64,000 nt of DNA, from the NCBI RefSeq assembly GCF_000026945.1, contig NC_012867.1, forward strand, positions 124,001 to 188,000, written 5' to 3'. Shown piece by piece: positions 8,939-20,626 of the stretch. The notes under the pieces are model-generated. The model saw only the letters and a list, made by a program, of their open reading frames with translations, was not told the DNA's origin and did not search any database. Origin of the DNA: Candida dubliniensis CD36 (lineage: Eukaryota > Ascomycota > Pichiomycetes > Serinales > Debaryomycetaceae). Each line of letters opens with the position of its first letter. The first letter of the stretch is position 1. The translations under genes were made by a program, and so were the position numbers.

Positions 8939-11900
8939 CTATTCATCATCCATTTCAGAAGGTCTAATTAACCCACCTACTTGCATGTCTCGTTCTCTTT
9001 GTAATCTATCTTGTTCTTCTCTTTCTATTTGTTTATCTTCAGCAAACAAATAATCAGTTGGGTCTCCACCAAATTCTTTCAATTGCACCAAGAAATCTCT
9101 CAAAACCGATTTGAATTTGAACAAATCATTATAAACTGTTGTCAATACTTTAAGGAAATTAATTAATTGTACTTCTTGTAAATTATCAAATGCTGATGAT
9201 AATAATTGTGATAAATATTGTTTAAGGAAATCTGAATTAGAAGTCCCCTCGGGAGCTTGATCTGAAGTATATAATGGATATTTTATAACATTATCTTGAA
9301 CCAAATGAATCAATTGAGCTAATAATTGTGCTTGATATCTAAAGCCGGATTTATGATCAGGTTGAGTGAAAACATATAATGTATCAGATAATATTTGGAA
9401 ATAAAAATTCTCATAAAATGCCTTTGTGAATGGAGTGTCACCTAATTTCTCAACATTCTCAATCAATTCTAAAGTCAATGATAATCCATTGTCTTCTACC
9501 TCTCTATTATTATGTTTAAAAGCCCATAATGCAGCATTAATCAATGATTGGAATGCCTCTCCAGATAATTGTAGTAACCCTTGGAATGATTTGGCATTGA
9601 TTTCTTTTAATAATTTATAAAATTCAACTCGATGTTCAGGATATTCAACAAAATCATTTTTGATCATATCCAAAGTACATTCAAACACATTTTGTAAAAT
9701 TAAAACCACTCCATCAGGGATTAAATGACCCGCTTTGGAAACCAATGCCGTCAAACATCTTAATACTTCAGCATCTCTAGCATCAGGAACGTTGGAACTA
9801 TAATCTTCCAAGACTGCTCCAAATAATGGTTGCACCAAATCACGAACAATTTCTTGTAAATTATCAGCTTGATTAATATAAGTTTCAATCATTTTCAAAA
9901 TTTCTTTTTTAATGGTTCTTAATCCTCTCACTTTAGGGGTCTTGGTGGCAATTATTCCATCTTTGGCAACAGCATCAGAAATCATTTGTGAAACAGCTTT
10001 ATATAATGATAACATATCAACATATAATCCACCCAATTGTGAATAAAACCCTGGACCTAAAGCTTTACATACAGCAACATTGGTTTTGATAATATTGGCA
10101 ATGATTTTGACAGTTTCAGTATTACTTAATAACTCAGGATCTTGTCCTGCTTGTTGAATTATTGCTGTCCAGGCCATGTTAGGTAATGCCATCAATTCAC
10201 TCAACAATTTATCACGAGCAGCTTTATTATATTCAGCACTAACAATAATCCCACATGCTTCATAGAATGTGTGCACTTGTTGTGGTTGTAAATCTTCAGT
10301 AATCTGTTGGATTTCTCTAATAATTTCATTGATAAATGGTTCTGTCTCATTTGCTTGCACAGCAACAAAATGTTTCTTACATTTGTGGGTAATCTTAATA
10401 AAAGTATCACAAGCCATATCTTGAACCCCCTCGTGGGTTTCATGCATAAATTCAAACAATTTATTCACAACAGTTTTCAAAAATTTCCAATGAGCTTTCA
10501 AAAATCTTGGGTATTGTCCAACAATATACATGATGTTTGACGCAACCACAGCTTTATTATCTTTACCACGTTTCATTTCTGTCAACGATAACAAATCTTT
10601 AATAACCGAAACCAAAAATCTTTTTTCCATATCTTCATTCATGGCCCCAGATATAGATCCTATAGCCCAACATAAAGTATTAATATTTTGCCATGACCAT
10701 TCACTTTCATCAATTTGTCTTGCCAATTTTTCAATCATAATTTGTTCGGTATCAATAACATTCAAATGAGTAAGATAAACCAACACCTCTCTCATGGATT
10801 TATATAATTGAATGGTATCACTCTCTTTAACAAATTCACGAACAATTTCCCCTTCATCATTTTCAACAATTAAAACTTCTTCTGGTCGGGCCATATTTTC
10901 AATAATAACCAATCTCAATTTAGATAATATTTCCGCATATTGATGTTGTCTCAAGGGGAATTTTTGTAAAAGAGCTGGATCAGGAGCACCACCAGAAGAT
11001 GTTGGTCTCAAACTATTACCATAGGCCAATTGCATCATTGGGGTTAATTCATTGGACGGTAAATCTCTAATTTCTTTAAATAATCCATAAACAAACGTGG
11101 ACCAGAAATCTAAACAAGTCTTGAACAATTCACGTTCCTCAATCCGGGAAAGTTCTAATAAATAGTACAATGAATTTTGTAATAATTCCCCTGCCTCCTT
11201 GTGCTTCTCTAACAATTCTAAATTATTCGACAAAAATGTACACAAGAACATGGCTAAATCTTGTAAAAATGATTGATCACTGGATGAAGCGACTTTGTAT
11301 GATTGTTTCAAATTAGTCGTGATGGGGACTATAGAATAAATTTGTTCCAAAGTGTTTTTGAAATAAATTAAAGTCTTTTCATTATGAGCGGGTAATGAAG
11401 AAACCTCTGTTAAACATTTCATTGAAATTGCTCTGGTATCTGGTGGAGCTAAAAATTTAGTTGATAAAAGATTCAATAAATCTGTTTGGTATATATATTC
11501 GGAAGGGATCCATTGTATGTATTTCAATAATGCATTCAACGTGGCAATAATCAATGACGATTTAGTTGTTTTATCCAATACTTCATAACACAAAGTGAAA
11601 ATTTTTTCAAATTCATTTTTCATACTGACCTTCAATTGTTGAGCCTTGGCTTGAGTTAATTGATCTTGAGAATAATCAAAAACTTCTTCACTTAACAACT
11701 TAAGAATAATCATATTGTTTTCACAAACATTATACGATGACCTAGAACTCATAACAATTTCTGGAATAAATTCAGGCCAATTGTGAGGCCATTCTTGTTT
11801 TAAAACAGAAACTAATGTCAAATCAATCTTATTAATCAAAGCTCTTTGAGTTTCAAATTCTTGCTCATTGTCGCAAAGACTAATAATCATATTGACAATA

Positions 11901-12178
11901 AAATTTCTAATACCAATTCTTTCATTATCAGGTATAGTTTTCCAACGATATTGTATCAATTTGTTTAAAGATGATAAGGCAATATATTTGGATTGAGCAT
12001 TATTTGAGTTTGATAAAATCTTATCGGCAAATTTCCAAGAGTCAGGATGTTCTTGAAATTTGTTCAAAACCAATTGGGCATTCTTTTGATCATTGCCTGA
12101 TCCTTTGAAAAATGTATCAACCGTTTGATCAAATAAATTGATATCCAAATCAGTTGAGAAATCTAATATCGCATCCAT
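8939..12178 (-). CDS. CRM1: Exportin-1 / Crm1 nuclear export receptor
   Basis: A 1,079-residue HEAT-repeat karyopherin exporting leucine-rich NES cargo with Ran-GTP through nuclear pores. The N-terminal importin-beta/CRIME region is followed by an Exportin-1-like domain ([27 protein letters not shown]), an acidic loop region ([17 protein letters not shown]), and the highly conserved cargo groove ([19 protein letters not shown] ... [17 protein letters not shown]). The C-terminus ends in an acidic tail (PSEMDDE). Length equals the family norm. At the position that is the leptomycin-reactive Cys528 in human CRM1, this protein has Thr533 (codon 10580-10582), as in naturally leptomycin-insensitive S. 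cerevisiae. Confidence 0.97.
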   Translation of the reverse strand: MDAILDFSTDLDINLFDQTVDTFFKGSGNDQKNAQLVLNKFQEHPDSWKFADKILSNSNNAQSKYIALSSLNKLIQYRWKTIPDNERIGIRNFIVNMIISLCDNEQEFETQRALINKIDLTLVSVLKQEWPHNWPEFIPEIVMSSRSSYNVCENNMIILKLLSEEVFDYSQDQLTQAKAQQLKVSMKNEFEKIFTLCYEVLDKTTKSSLIIATLNALLKYIQWIPSEYIYQTDLLNLLSTKFLAPPDTRAISMKCLTEVSSLPAHNEKTLIYFKNTLEQIYSIVPITTNLKQSYKVASSSDQSFLQDLAMFLCTFLSNNLELLEKHKEAGELLQNSLYYLLELSRIEERELFKTCLDFWSTFVYGLFKEIRDLPSNELTPMMQLAYGNSLRPTSSGGAPDPALLQKFPLRQHQYAEILSKLRLVIIENMARPEEVLIVENDEGEIVREFVKESDTIQLYKSMREVLVYLTHLNVIDTEQIMIEKLARQIDESEWSWQNINTLCWAIGSISGAMNEDMEKRFLVSVIKDLLSLTEMKRGKDNKAVVASNIMYIVGQYPRFLKAHWKFLKTVVNKLFEFMHETHEGVQDMACDTFIKITHKCKKHFVAVQANETEPFINEIIREIQQITEDLQPQQVHTFYEACGIIVSAEYNKAARDKLLSELMALPNMAWTAIIQQAGQDPELLSNTETVKIIANIIKTNVAVCKALGPGFYSQLGGLYVDMLSLYKAVSQMISDAVAKDGIIATKTPKVRGLRTIKKEILKMIETYINQADNLQEIVRDLVQPLFGAVLEDYSSNVPDARDAEVLRCLTALVSKAGHLIPDGVVLILQNVFECTLDMIKNDFVEYPEHRVEFYKLLKEINAKSFQGLLQLSGEAFQSLINAALWAFKHNNREVEDNGLSLTLELIENVEKLGDTPFTKAFYENFYFQILSDTLYVFTQPDHKSGFRYQAQLLAQLIHLVQDNVIKYPLYTSDQAPEGTSNSDFLKQYLSQLLSSAFDNLQEVQLINFLKVLTTVYNDLFKFKSVLRDFLVQLKEFGGDPTDYLFAEDKQIEREEQDRLQRERDMQVGGLIRPSEMDDE

Positions 12179-13125
12179 AGTTACTAGAGGGTAAGATAAG
12201 ATGTATGTCTAGAAAAGGAATTTATATATCTTTTTTTGTTCTTTTTTTTTTTTCTTAGTGTTTTTTTTTTTTTTTTTAGTTTTGTTTTTCTTTCTTTCTT
12301 TCTCTCTCCCCTTTGAGAGTTGAGTTGAATCTTTGGAATGAGTAGTTCAAGTATTTGCAGGAAGAAAAATGTCAAAAACTTCTTCAATGATTGATGACGA
12401 TGTGATGAGAAGGACGGGATGTATTGTTGATATGAATACACTAAATGAACTTCAATAAAATAAAACGATTATTCTTTAAAAAAAAAAAAAACACAGTCTT
12501 GTCAATAATTGATTAAAAATACCAATTTGATTTCAACCAATAAGAATAAAAATGCTTTCTTTGTTTTTAGTCTCGTGTTTAGACTGGGTTTTGACTTGTG
12601 GGTTGTGGTTTGGTTTGTATTGTAAGGATCAGAAATTTCAAGAAAAAAAAAAAAAATTTTTTCTCAATTCTCGCCTCCCCCCTTTCTTTCATTCTCGTTC
12701 AGTTCATTGTTTGTTGATAGTTGTTGAATAGTTGAATGTACTTGTTCACTCATTTTACACCTTTACATGACCTCTTCCTTTCTGCAGCAATTAAGTAGAA
12801 CCGTTTAGCTTAATTTATTGATATTTATATGATATAACTTAGCAATGGATTTATCAATAATTACTGGTATGTATTATTTACTATCTTTTTTTGCAGCTCG
12901 TTCAATAATTGCTATCTATTTATCCTTTTGTTAGTAACTGTCTTGAACACATACATATGACTGGTATAGCAAGCCAGATAAACAATCAACTGATATACCT
13001 CTTTCAGTAACTTCTTGTTGGTCTCTTTTGATGAGTTGTCAAACAAACAAAAGAGAAGAACTTTAGGGCTAAACTATTGCTTCTTTTTTTTTTTGCAACA
13101 CGATCACCACAATTATCTACACCCA
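12179..13125. other. Promoter region of CRM1 and the unknown gene at 13126
   Basis: A divergent intergenic region with T-rich runs next to CRM1 (12230-12300) and a strong A13/T6 tract at 12643-12662. An ATG at 12845 followed 22 nt later by GGTATGT could be a short first exon plus 5' splice site of the downstream gene (see that entry). Confidence 0.45.
12643..12662. promoter_or_regulatory. A-tract/T-tract element in the CRM1 / unknown-gene promoter
   Basis: A14 followed by T6 and C. The same A(n)TTTT(C) arrangement occurs upstream of MRPL9 (5914-5926), COQ1 (20379-20401), YRB1 (22456-22469) and the VHR1-like gene (38131-38151). Such tracts exclude nucleosomes and include AATTTT growth-element cores; a specific factor is not shown. 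Confidence 0.35.
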
Positions 13126-13698
13126 ATGATTGAATTAATTTCTAATTCTAGTCATGATTGGTTATCATGTTATATAATTAAACTTAATATTACTGATCAA
13201 GATAGTTTAGATTTGGAAATCAAACGGTTCTTGACAACAACAATTGCCAATTCACAATTAACAATATTAATAATACTCCAACAAGAAGACGAAGAAGGCA
13301 ACAAAATCGAGCTTTTAAATTATTTACAATTTGAAATTTATAAACAGAGTAGTAAAGATATAGTTGTATCAATTATGACCATACCTAAAGGTTGTGATTT
13401 TTCAATGTTGCTATCTTCTCAATTGAATCAAATTGATGATATTATTAAAGATATTCTGAAATTGGATTTATCGATTGCTTTGGATGTTGTGAATAAAGAA
13501 AAATTGATATTCTTAATGTTAAATATACCTAATTTATTACCATATTTAGAACAACAGCAACAACGACAAGACGATCAGTTTACTATTGAAGAACTTTTCC
13601 AGAATTTTGTCAAACATCACAATTCAATTAAGAATATCTTGCTATCAAATGAGCTAAGAGAATGGCACCATCAACTTTCAAAGGATATACGTAGATGA
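13126..13698 (+). CDS. Small protein of unknown function
   Basis: A 190-residue frame from the ATG at 13126, not recognised. It shows alternating hydrophobic strands (LTILIILQQ, IVVSIMTIPKG) and amphipathic helices (LNQIDDIIKDILKLDLSIALDVV), a Gln-rich stretch (EQQQQRQDDQ), and a basic end. It suggests a small compact alpha/beta protein. The frame stays open upstream to 13015 without an ATG. An ATG at 12845 (MDLSIIT) ends in a consensus-like 5' splice site GGTATGT at 12866-12872, and the AG at 13065-13066 would join it in phase to LNYCFFF. However, no TACTAAC branch point is visible, so the unspliced start is preferred. It is convergent with MDH1 (74 bp apart). Confidence 0.7.
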   Translation: MIELISNSSHDWLSCYIIKLNITDQDSLDLEIKRFLTTTIANSQLTILIILQQEDEEGNKIELLNYLQFEIYKQSSKDIVVSIMTIPKGCDFSMLLSSQLNQIDDIIKDILKLDLSIALDVVNKEKLIFLMLNIPNLLPYLEQQQQRQDDQFTIEELFQNFVKHHNSIKNILLSNELREWHHQLSKDIRR

Positions 13699-13772
13699 TA
13701 TAATATTTTATTGAATATCAAAATCTATGTACTCATAATTAAACTAATGATTATGTTTTTTGTTTTTCTTTT

Positions 13773-14786
13773 TTACTTTTTAGCAAATGAAACACCTTTT
13801 TCGATATTCTTTTGTAATTGTTCAATGGCAACTTCTAACAATTTCTTTTCATCATCAGAAATTTGATTTAAAATATCGTATTTAACTTCAGTAATACCAT
13901 TTTTACCTAATTGAACTGGTAAGGAAAAGAAATCCAAATCTTTAACCAATTTCTTAGCTTCAGATGCACCTTTAATAGATGAATCCAAATTCAAGAAAGT
14001 ACATTCAACAATATCAGATTTACCATTGACAGCAGCTAAAATTGATTCGGCTAATCTATAACCGGCATAAGCCATGGATAAAGTGGCGGAACCAGCACCA
14101 TTCTTGGCTTGAACAACTTCATCACCACCAAATTGAACTCTTTTAATTAATTCCTTCTTTTGTTCTTCAGATAATATATCATAATATTGTTTAGAATTAC
14201 CTAATGAATATAATGGAACAATGGTTTCACCTGAATGACCACCAACAACATTAATATTGAAATCAGATGGTTTAGTTTGATCTGGGAATAATTGAGAAAT
14301 AAATGTATTGGCTCTAACAATATCCAAAGTGGTAACACCAAATAATCTAGCTGGATCATAAACTCCTTTAGCCTTCAAAGTTTGAGCAACAATTGGAACA
14401 GTAGAATTGACTGGATTAGAAATCACCAAGACAAAAGCTTTTGGGGAATTGGCAGCAATACCTTCAGCTAATCCTTGAACAATTGATGCATTAATATTGA
14501 ATAAATCATCTCTAGTCATACCTGGTTTTCTTGGAACCCCAGCAGGAATAATGACTAAATCGGAATCTTTTAATGCAGCAGCTAATGCAGTTTTATCTTC
14601 TTTATCTTTTGGTAAATATGATTGAGTTTTAGAATCAGAATTGATATGAGATAAATCGGCACCAACCCCTGGAACATTGACAACATCAAATAATGCCAAT
14701 TCATCAACATTTGGGTTTAATTTGGTTAATAAAGATAATGGTTGACCAATACCACCAGCAGCTCCTAAAATTGCGACTTTGACCAT
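13773..14786 (-). CDS. MDH1: Malate dehydrogenase (NAD+)
   Basis: A 337-residue malate dehydrogenase starting directly at the NAD-binding strand ([20 protein letters not shown]). It has the substrate-binding Arg loop [17 protein letters not shown], the ISNPVNST segment, and the catalytic His motif [13 protein letters not shown]. It interconverts malate and oxaloacetate. The best relatives are mitochondrial Mdh1 enzymes, yet there is no presequence ahead of the first strand and no C-terminal SKL (it ends SFAKK). The frame remains open upstream to 15050, but that stretch is low-complexity Phe/Tyr-rich and has no cleavable-presequence character. The symbol follows what I recall as the Candida name; location is uncertain. 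Confidence 0.92.
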   Translation of the reverse strand: MVKVAILGAAGGIGQPLSLLTKLNPNVDELALFDVVNVPGVGADLSHINSDSKTQSYLPKDKEDKTALAAALKDSDLVIIPAGVPRKPGMTRDDLFNINASIVQGLAEGIAANSPKAFVLVISNPVNSTVPIVAQTLKAKGVYDPARLFGVTTLDIVRANTFISQLFPDQTKPSDFNINVVGGHSGETIVPLYSLGNSKQYYDILSEEQKKELIKRVQFGGDEVVQAKNGAGSATLSMAYAGYRLAESILAAVNGKSDIVECTFLNLDSSIKGASEAKKLVKDLDFFSLPVQLGKNGITEVKYDILNQISDDEKKLLEVAIEQLQKNIEKGVSFAKK

Positions 14787-15044
14787 TGTTGTAAGATTAT
14801 ATAAATTGATAAGAAATATAAATAAATAGGTTGAATAAATAAATGAATAAATATATAAAAAGGAAAAAAAAAAAGTGAAAATGAAATAAATTACATCCGG
14901 TGAGAGGAGGATCAAGGGATATAAAGATCCTTTTAAATGATTTTTTTTTGTTTGTTTGTTTCGAGGAGACTTGAGAGAGAGAGATTTGAAAAAAAAAATA
15001 CTGTGTTGGTTAGTTAAATTGCATGTGGACACAACTAACCCCAA

Positions 15045-15050
15045 CCCCAC
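15045..15050 (-). promoter_or_regulatory. Possible Mig1-type GC box upstream of MDH1
   Basis: CCCCAC here and CCCCGG at 15115-15120 match the Mig1 core (reverse complement of SYGGGG). Both lie 260-335 bp upstream of the MDH1 ATG. Carbon-source repression of malate dehydrogenase would fit, but the motif is short. Confidence 0.35.
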
Positions 15051-15080
15051 GCTTTTTTGTTTTTTAACTCAATTTTCGTA

Positions 15081-15086
15081 CACGTG
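15081..15086 (-). promoter_or_regulatory. CACGTG E-box (Cbf1-type) upstream of MDH1
   Basis: On the minus strand the context is AATCACGTGTAC, fitting the Cbf1 consensus RTCACRTG. It lies 295 bp upstream of the MDH1 start. Cbf1 in Candida is tied to respiration and sulfur genes, so regulation of MDH1 is plausible. Confidence 0.4.
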
Positions 15087-17258
15087 ATTCGCTTACATTA
15101 CTTTTTAATTGACCCCCCGGGTTTATGGAAGTTCAATTTAACTGTGGATTTGCATAGAAAAAAAAATGCAAGAATTTCCTGGAGAAAACCTCCGTAACAA
15201 TCCGAAACATGGAGTATAATGTCACATCCTGGTTTTCCCGGGACAAGAATCAATAAGTTGAACACAATTGAAATTTATTTATCTATGCTTAACCGGTCCA
15301 ACTATGCAAAGTCATTTTTGCAATAAATCTTTCTTTCCCCGAGGAGGTCCATATACCATACATACAATTTATTATATATTTTTGGACCCAATTCATCTGC
15401 AATACTAAATCGTTGACGTAGTGTGTTTGTTATTTGGAATATGTCAAAATACAAATATTGTAGACCACATTGCTAAGTACATGACTATAGTAAATTGAGT
15501 ATATGTTACTCCAAAAATAATCCAAGCTCAAAGCAATTGAGTATATCCTGAATTAGAATTTTATGTAAAAAGTAGAAAACCACACTATTCAAATCTGGGC
15601 AAAAGAACCCCCTATTATTTCTAACAATTTTTTTTCTTATAAATTTGGATCAATTGCTCACCTAAAAACAAAGGTACTTACTGAAGATATAGGATAAAGG
15701 CAAAAAAAAAAATAGTTGAAATAGACAAGAATAATTTGGTTTGGCTAATCATTCCTACCAAGCTAATGTTGGTAATACCAGTTCTTTAAAACGATTAGGC
15801 TTTTATAACAGAAACAAACCATGGTTAGTAATTTGTTAAACTCAACAAACTTTATGTTTACAGAATAGTGTAATCAATGACAAATTTTTGAACATTCTAA
15901 TAATGCTAGAGATAATAATAACAAGACAATCAGAAACCATAGTTGTAATTGAGGTACGACAATAATCACTCAATCTTTTTTTGCACTGACGTACTGTAAG
16001 GTGGGAAAAATAAAATTTGGAACTCATTATATTCATTGTTCATTGTTGTCCCATTCTCTTTGTATTATGGAATTTATGGAACCGCCATCACCACACACGT
16101 CAAATAGAATGTTCTTCTTTTTTTTTCACACCCAATCTTACATAGCATAGACGGAGTTCTGAATCCCACCTTCCTTTCTCTCCACCCCTCTTTTTTTTTT
16201 TTTCTTTCCCCTCGTCACACACATACCCACACACACACAGACGAATTTACTTCAAGTTCCACACTTCTTGTTGTTGTTGTTTTATTTTTAAATTATCCCG
16301 ATAATTATCCCGAACAAACACATAAACACTGCAAATAATATTCTAATGGTTATTGCACTACCAGGGGTACCGCTTACTTACTTACTTACTATTCAATCAA
16401 CTCCGTAATATCTATACCCATTTGTGTGGGATCTCTATGGAAACGTGTTTCAAGAAGTTTCACATCTCCAGGTGGGGGGATGAGGAGTGAGTAGACTACA
16501 GAGATTAACTTTCTTTTTGACTCATCATCAACAACCCTTGTTTAATGTCACATTTATATATACACTTTTTCACTTCTTCATCTTCCCCACATTACCAATC
16601 TCCTATACTATGTTTGTCATTTGCATGACTTGTAAAAACTTTAGTCTATCCAAAAAACTTAGATGATTGACTTTCTTTCCTTCTCACATTAAGTAGATTT
16701 GCATCTGCAATAATAAGAAAACTGTAAGACTAATAACCATTGGAGAGAAAATTCAACATTTTTTTTGTAAGAGCGGGAAATGACGAAATAGAAAATAATA
16801 ACAATAACAATTCAAAACAAAACTGAGAATGAATGGAAATATGGATTAACACCAGCACCATCATCAGCACCAGACACACACACTCATACACACATCTACC
16901 TTCTCTTTGTTAGAATCAGTTGATAAACCTACAAACAAAAGACTAATGAACATAATACGAAAGAGTAAAAAAAAAAAAAAGAAACTGTGTATCTCCTGTA
17001 TATAAACTTTTCTCTTTCCTTTGTTTATTTTATTATTGTTGCTTGGCAGAAACAAAGAAAGAAAGAAATCTACGATGACAATTTTGCCGATTAGAAAATG
17101 GAATAAATAGATAACAACTTGTTCAGAATTTTTCAGCTTTTTCAATAAATTCTTCTCCCTTTTTTTTTTAATTACTTACCATACTCCTATATATATATAT
17201 ACCATTTCCATTAGATATTTTGCTACAATTCTTATTAACATTACCACTCCTCTTTATC

Positions 17259-19967
17259 ATGTTTACGAAGAATCATAGAAGAATGTCATCTACTTCAAGT
17301 GATGATGACCCATTTGATGTTGCTGAAAAATATTATGGTGAAGAAAGAAAGAAAAAATTGAATCGTGTTCGAACATTTAGTGCTTTTGAAAGTACTAAAT
17401 TTGGTGCTGGTCCAATATCACCTCTACGGTCCACTTATGAACCACCACCACTGATAAAAGAAACATCAGAGCCATTATCATCATCATCGTCATCATCTCC
17501 ACCCACCTTAACCCCCCAAAGTAGTCAAGTTCAATTCAACCTTGGTGTTGGGAAAACTAAAAATGGTTCAGCAATTCATTCTGATTCTGAATCTGAAGAA
17601 GGAGAAGAAGTAGATCCTGTTAGTAGTGCTACTAAAGGCGAAAGAAATGAAAAGGATCCATTTGATACTACTGATTCTAAATTAGAAAATAATAACTCAA
17701 CTGAGCACTCTTCTACTAGTAGAGAAATCATTCCTCATCCAACTGGATTTCATGGATCTCCAGAAGAACTGGCTCCTAGAAGGAAACCATCAATTATTCC
17801 TATTTATCATGATAATATATCTCGAGATTCAGTTATTAGAAATGCCAATACCCCAACAACGTATAATCGTGAAAAATTCCATTTACGTCGAGGATCATTA
17901 GATGAATCAACTTATGTTAGACCCAAGAAATATTATATCAATGATGTTCAAGGAACTCTTAAAGAATTATTGGCTAATGAAGATACTGATAATAATTGTC
18001 AAATTACAATTGAAGATACAGGTCCCAAAGTTTTACGATTAGGTACTGCCAATTCATTAGGAATTAATCAATCAACAATTAGAGGTACTTACCGGTTAAG
18101 TAATTTATTACAAGAATTAACCATTGCTAGTAGATTTGGTCGTCATCAAATTGTACTAGATGAGGCAAGATTAAGTGAAAACCCCGTGGATAGAATGAAA
18201 CGATTAATTTCTACTTCATTTTGGAATAATTTAACTAGAGTAATCACTAAGGAAAATATTGTTGAAATGGCTAAAGATACGAAAATCAAAGAATCTTGGA
18301 TTGATGAACAAGGTGAATTACATGAAAATCAAGAATCTCATAGAATTTATGTTCCATATAATCGTAAAGATCAATACGATTTTTTCCAATTGATTAAAAG
18401 TCACCGTACAGATGTTCAATTGGATGTACAATATTTACCTAAGAAAATCGATGCCGATTATATTAAATCAATTAATAAAAAACCCGGATTATTATCTATT
18501 GCCACAAGACCCGATCCAGAAACTCCTGGGAATTTAATTAGTTGGCCTTATGTTGTCCCTGGAGGTAGATTTAATGAATTATATGGATGGGATTCATATA
18601 TGGAAACGTTAGGATTATTAACCGATGTTAAAATTGATCCATCGGGTAATCCTTGTAATATTAAACATTTAGAATTAGCTCGTGGTATGGCAGAAAATTT
18701 CATTTATGAAATTCATCATTATGGGAAAATATTAAATGCTAATCGATCATATTATTTAGGTCGATCTCAACCTCCATTTTTAACTGATATGGCATTAAGA
18801 ATTTTTAATAAAACAATAGAAGTAGCTCCTGAATCTATGGATGATGCCATAGATTTTTTGAAACGGGCTACATTAGCTGCTATTAAAGAATATGAAACAA
18901 TATGGTGTGCTCATCCAAGATTAGATGATAAAACTGGACTTTCATGTTATCATCCAGAAGGTAAAGGTGTCCCACCAGAAACTGAACCTACACATTTCAA
19001 TGCCGTATTAAAACCATATCTTGCCAAATATGGAGGGATTGATCAACTTGATTTCATTGAAAAATATAATTCCGGGGAGATTCAAGAACCTGAATTAGAT
19101 GAATATTTCTTACATGACAGAGCTGTTCGAGAATCTGGTCATGATACAAGTTATAGATTAGAAGGGAAATGTGCTTATTTGGCCACCGTTGATTTGAATT
19201 CTTTATTATATAAATATGAAAATGATATTGCCTTTATATTACAATCATTTTTCAATGACAATTTACAAGATCCTTTTGCAAATGATAAAACCCATAGTTC
19301 TAAAATCTGGTTGGAAAGAAGCCATCAAAGGAAATTAAATGTTGATAAATATTTATGGAATGAACAAGATTGTATTTATTATGATTATAATGTTGAATTA
19401 CAACAACAAACAAATTATGAATCAGCGACAACATTTTGGCCTCTTTACGCCAAATTAGCTTCACCAGAACAAGCAGCAAAATTAATTGATCAATCATTAC
19501 ATAAATTTGAAGAACACGGTGGATTAGTTGCTGGAACTTTAAAATCTCGTGGTGAAGTTGGATTAACTCGTCCTTCAAGACAATGGGATTATCCATTTGG
19601 TTGGGCCCCACAACAAATTTTAGCATGGATAGGTTTAGTCAATTATGGATATGATGGAATTGCTCGTCGTTTAGCTTATAGATGGTTATTTATGATGACA
19701 AAATCATTTGTCGATTATAATGGAGTTATTGTCGAGAAATATAATGTAACAAAGGGTGCAGTACCTCATAGAGTAGATGCAGAATATGGTAATCAAGGTT
19801 TAGATTTTAAAGGTGTTGCCACTGAAGGGTTTGGTTGGGTTAATGCTTCATATTTATTTGGTTTAACATTTTTGAATTTATATGCTCAAAGAGCATTAGG
19901 TAGTTTGACTCCTCCTGAAATATTTTTAAGAAATATGCATCCAGAACAACGGAAACAATACAAGTAA
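17259..19967 (+). CDS. NTC1: Neutral trehalase
   Basis: A 902-residue GH37 neutral trehalase hydrolysing cytosolic trehalose to glucose during stress recovery and growth. I use the ATG at 17259; a second ATG at 17283 is possible. The regulatory N-terminus has poly-Ser and several basic phosphorylation-type sites ([18 protein letters not shown]), as in yeast Nth1, where PKA sites recruit 14-3-3 proteins. The Ca-binding motif [12 protein letters not shown] is at about residue 242. Trehalase signature 1, [14 protein letters not shown], starts at residue 434, and signature 2, [10 protein letters not shown], at residue 775. The C-terminus ends [10 protein letters not shown]. The CTG in PPPLIKET (about 17450) should be read as Ser. 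Confidence 0.96.
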   Translation: MFTKNHRRMSSTSSDDDPFDVAEKYYGEERKKKLNRVRTFSAFESTKFGAGPISPLRSTYEPPPLIKETSEPLSSSSSSSPPTLTPQSSQVQFNLGVGKTKNGSAIHSDSESEEGEEVDPVSSATKGERNEKDPFDTTDSKLENNNSTEHSSTSREIIPHPTGFHGSPEELAPRRKPSIIPIYHDNISRDSVIRNANTPTTYNREKFHLRRGSLDESTYVRPKKYYINDVQGTLKELLANEDTDNNCQITIEDTGPKVLRLGTANSLGINQSTIRGTYRLSNLLQELTIASRFGRHQIVLDEARLSENPVDRMKRLISTSFWNNLTRVITKENIVEMAKDTKIKESWIDEQGELHENQESHRIYVPYNRKDQYDFFQLIKSHRTDVQLDVQYLPKKIDADYIKSINKKPGLLSIATRPDPETPGNLISWPYVVPGGRFNELYGWDSYMETLGLLTDVKIDPSGNPCNIKHLELARGMAENFIYEIHHYGKILNANRSYYLGRSQPPFLTDMALRIFNKTIEVAPESMDDAIDFLKRATLAAIKEYETIWCAHPRLDDKTGLSCYHPEGKGVPPETEPTHFNAVLKPYLAKYGGIDQLDFIEKYNSGEIQEPELDEYFLHDRAVRESGHDTSYRLEGKCAYLATVDLNSLLYKYENDIAFILQSFFNDNLQDPFANDKTHSSKIWLERSHQRKLNVDKYLWNEQDCIYYDYNVELQQQTNYESATTFWPLYAKLASPEQAAKLIDQSLHKFEEHGGLVAGTLKSRGEVGLTRPSRQWDYPFGWAPQQILAWIGLVNYGYDGIARRLAYRWLFMMTKSFVDYNGVIVEKYNVTKGAVPHRVDAEYGNQGLDFKGVATEGFGWVNASYLFGLTFLNLYAQRALGSLTPPEIFLRNMHPEQRKQYK

Positions 19968-20626
19968 ATTCAGTTACTAATTTTTCTTCATTCGTTTATT
20001 TGAGTTTTGATTTTGGTTTATTCTTCAATTGTTAGAGTTTATACATATATATATATATATATATGTTTTTTTTTTTTTAATGAATAGAGTTTTATGGTGA
20101 ATTCATTTTGTTATGTTCTTCTTATCCGATTGTGTTATGATGTAAGAGTAAACAATTACTGCAAACTTGAATGAAACATTGAATTGCTGTAAAAAGTGAT
20201 CCTTGTTTGATATTTACTAACAGAATGATTGCGTATGTTCCCATCCAATGGGATGTTTTGGATTTTTAGTTTTTCTTGGTGTATGTTGTGCCGGTGTTTG
20301 TTGTGTGTTGTTGATAGTGAGGAATTTTTCAATTGCTGCTTAATTCAATGAAGGGTGAAAAAAAAAAGGCAAAAAAAGAAAAAAAAAAAAAAAAAAATTT
20401 TCCTATTGGTCCCAATTTCATTTTTCAACAAAGATATATATTCAGCCATTATTAATATTGCTACTACTGTTACTACTAGTTGTATCACACTCTTTAAATT
20501 GCATCGCTAATATACCATTATCATACACTGGAATTAAAACAACAAGGGAGGTGGAATAGTCAGTATAATCTCTACATCTATACATACCTACATACTCACA
20601 CACACATATAGCAAATACCAATAATC
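19968..20626. other. Spacer between NTC1 and COQ1
   Basis: Contains a TA dinucleotide run at about 20045-20064 and an unusually long A tract ending in TTTT (about 20370-20401), both in the COQ1 promoter or NTC1 3' flank. No gene is seen. Confidence 0.5.

Larger units (their letters stand above)
14787..17258. other. Long (~2.5 kb) divergent intergenic region between MDH1 and NTC1
   Basis: No frame here looks like a gene. The MDH1-proximal part has CACGTG (15081-15086) and CCCCAC/CCCCGG GC-boxes. The rest has a TTAC tetranucleotide run near 16374-16390, CA-rich stretches (16216-16240), CCCCT cores at 16185-16189 and 16208-16212, and many A/T tracts. Such length is typical of heavily regulated Candida promoters. 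I saw no tRNA or LTR. Confidence 0.5.

Noticed and set aside
14787..15050. 88-codon N-terminal extension of MDH1
   Set aside because: Low-complexity Phe/Tyr/Leu stretch with stop-free AT-rich DNA, unlike a presequence; the family start aligns at 14786.
15600..16400. Possible solo LTR or centromere-like sequence in the long MDH1-NTC1 gap
   Set aside because: I found no TG...CA ends with flanking 5-bp repeats and no inverted-repeat structure; only simple repeats were visible.
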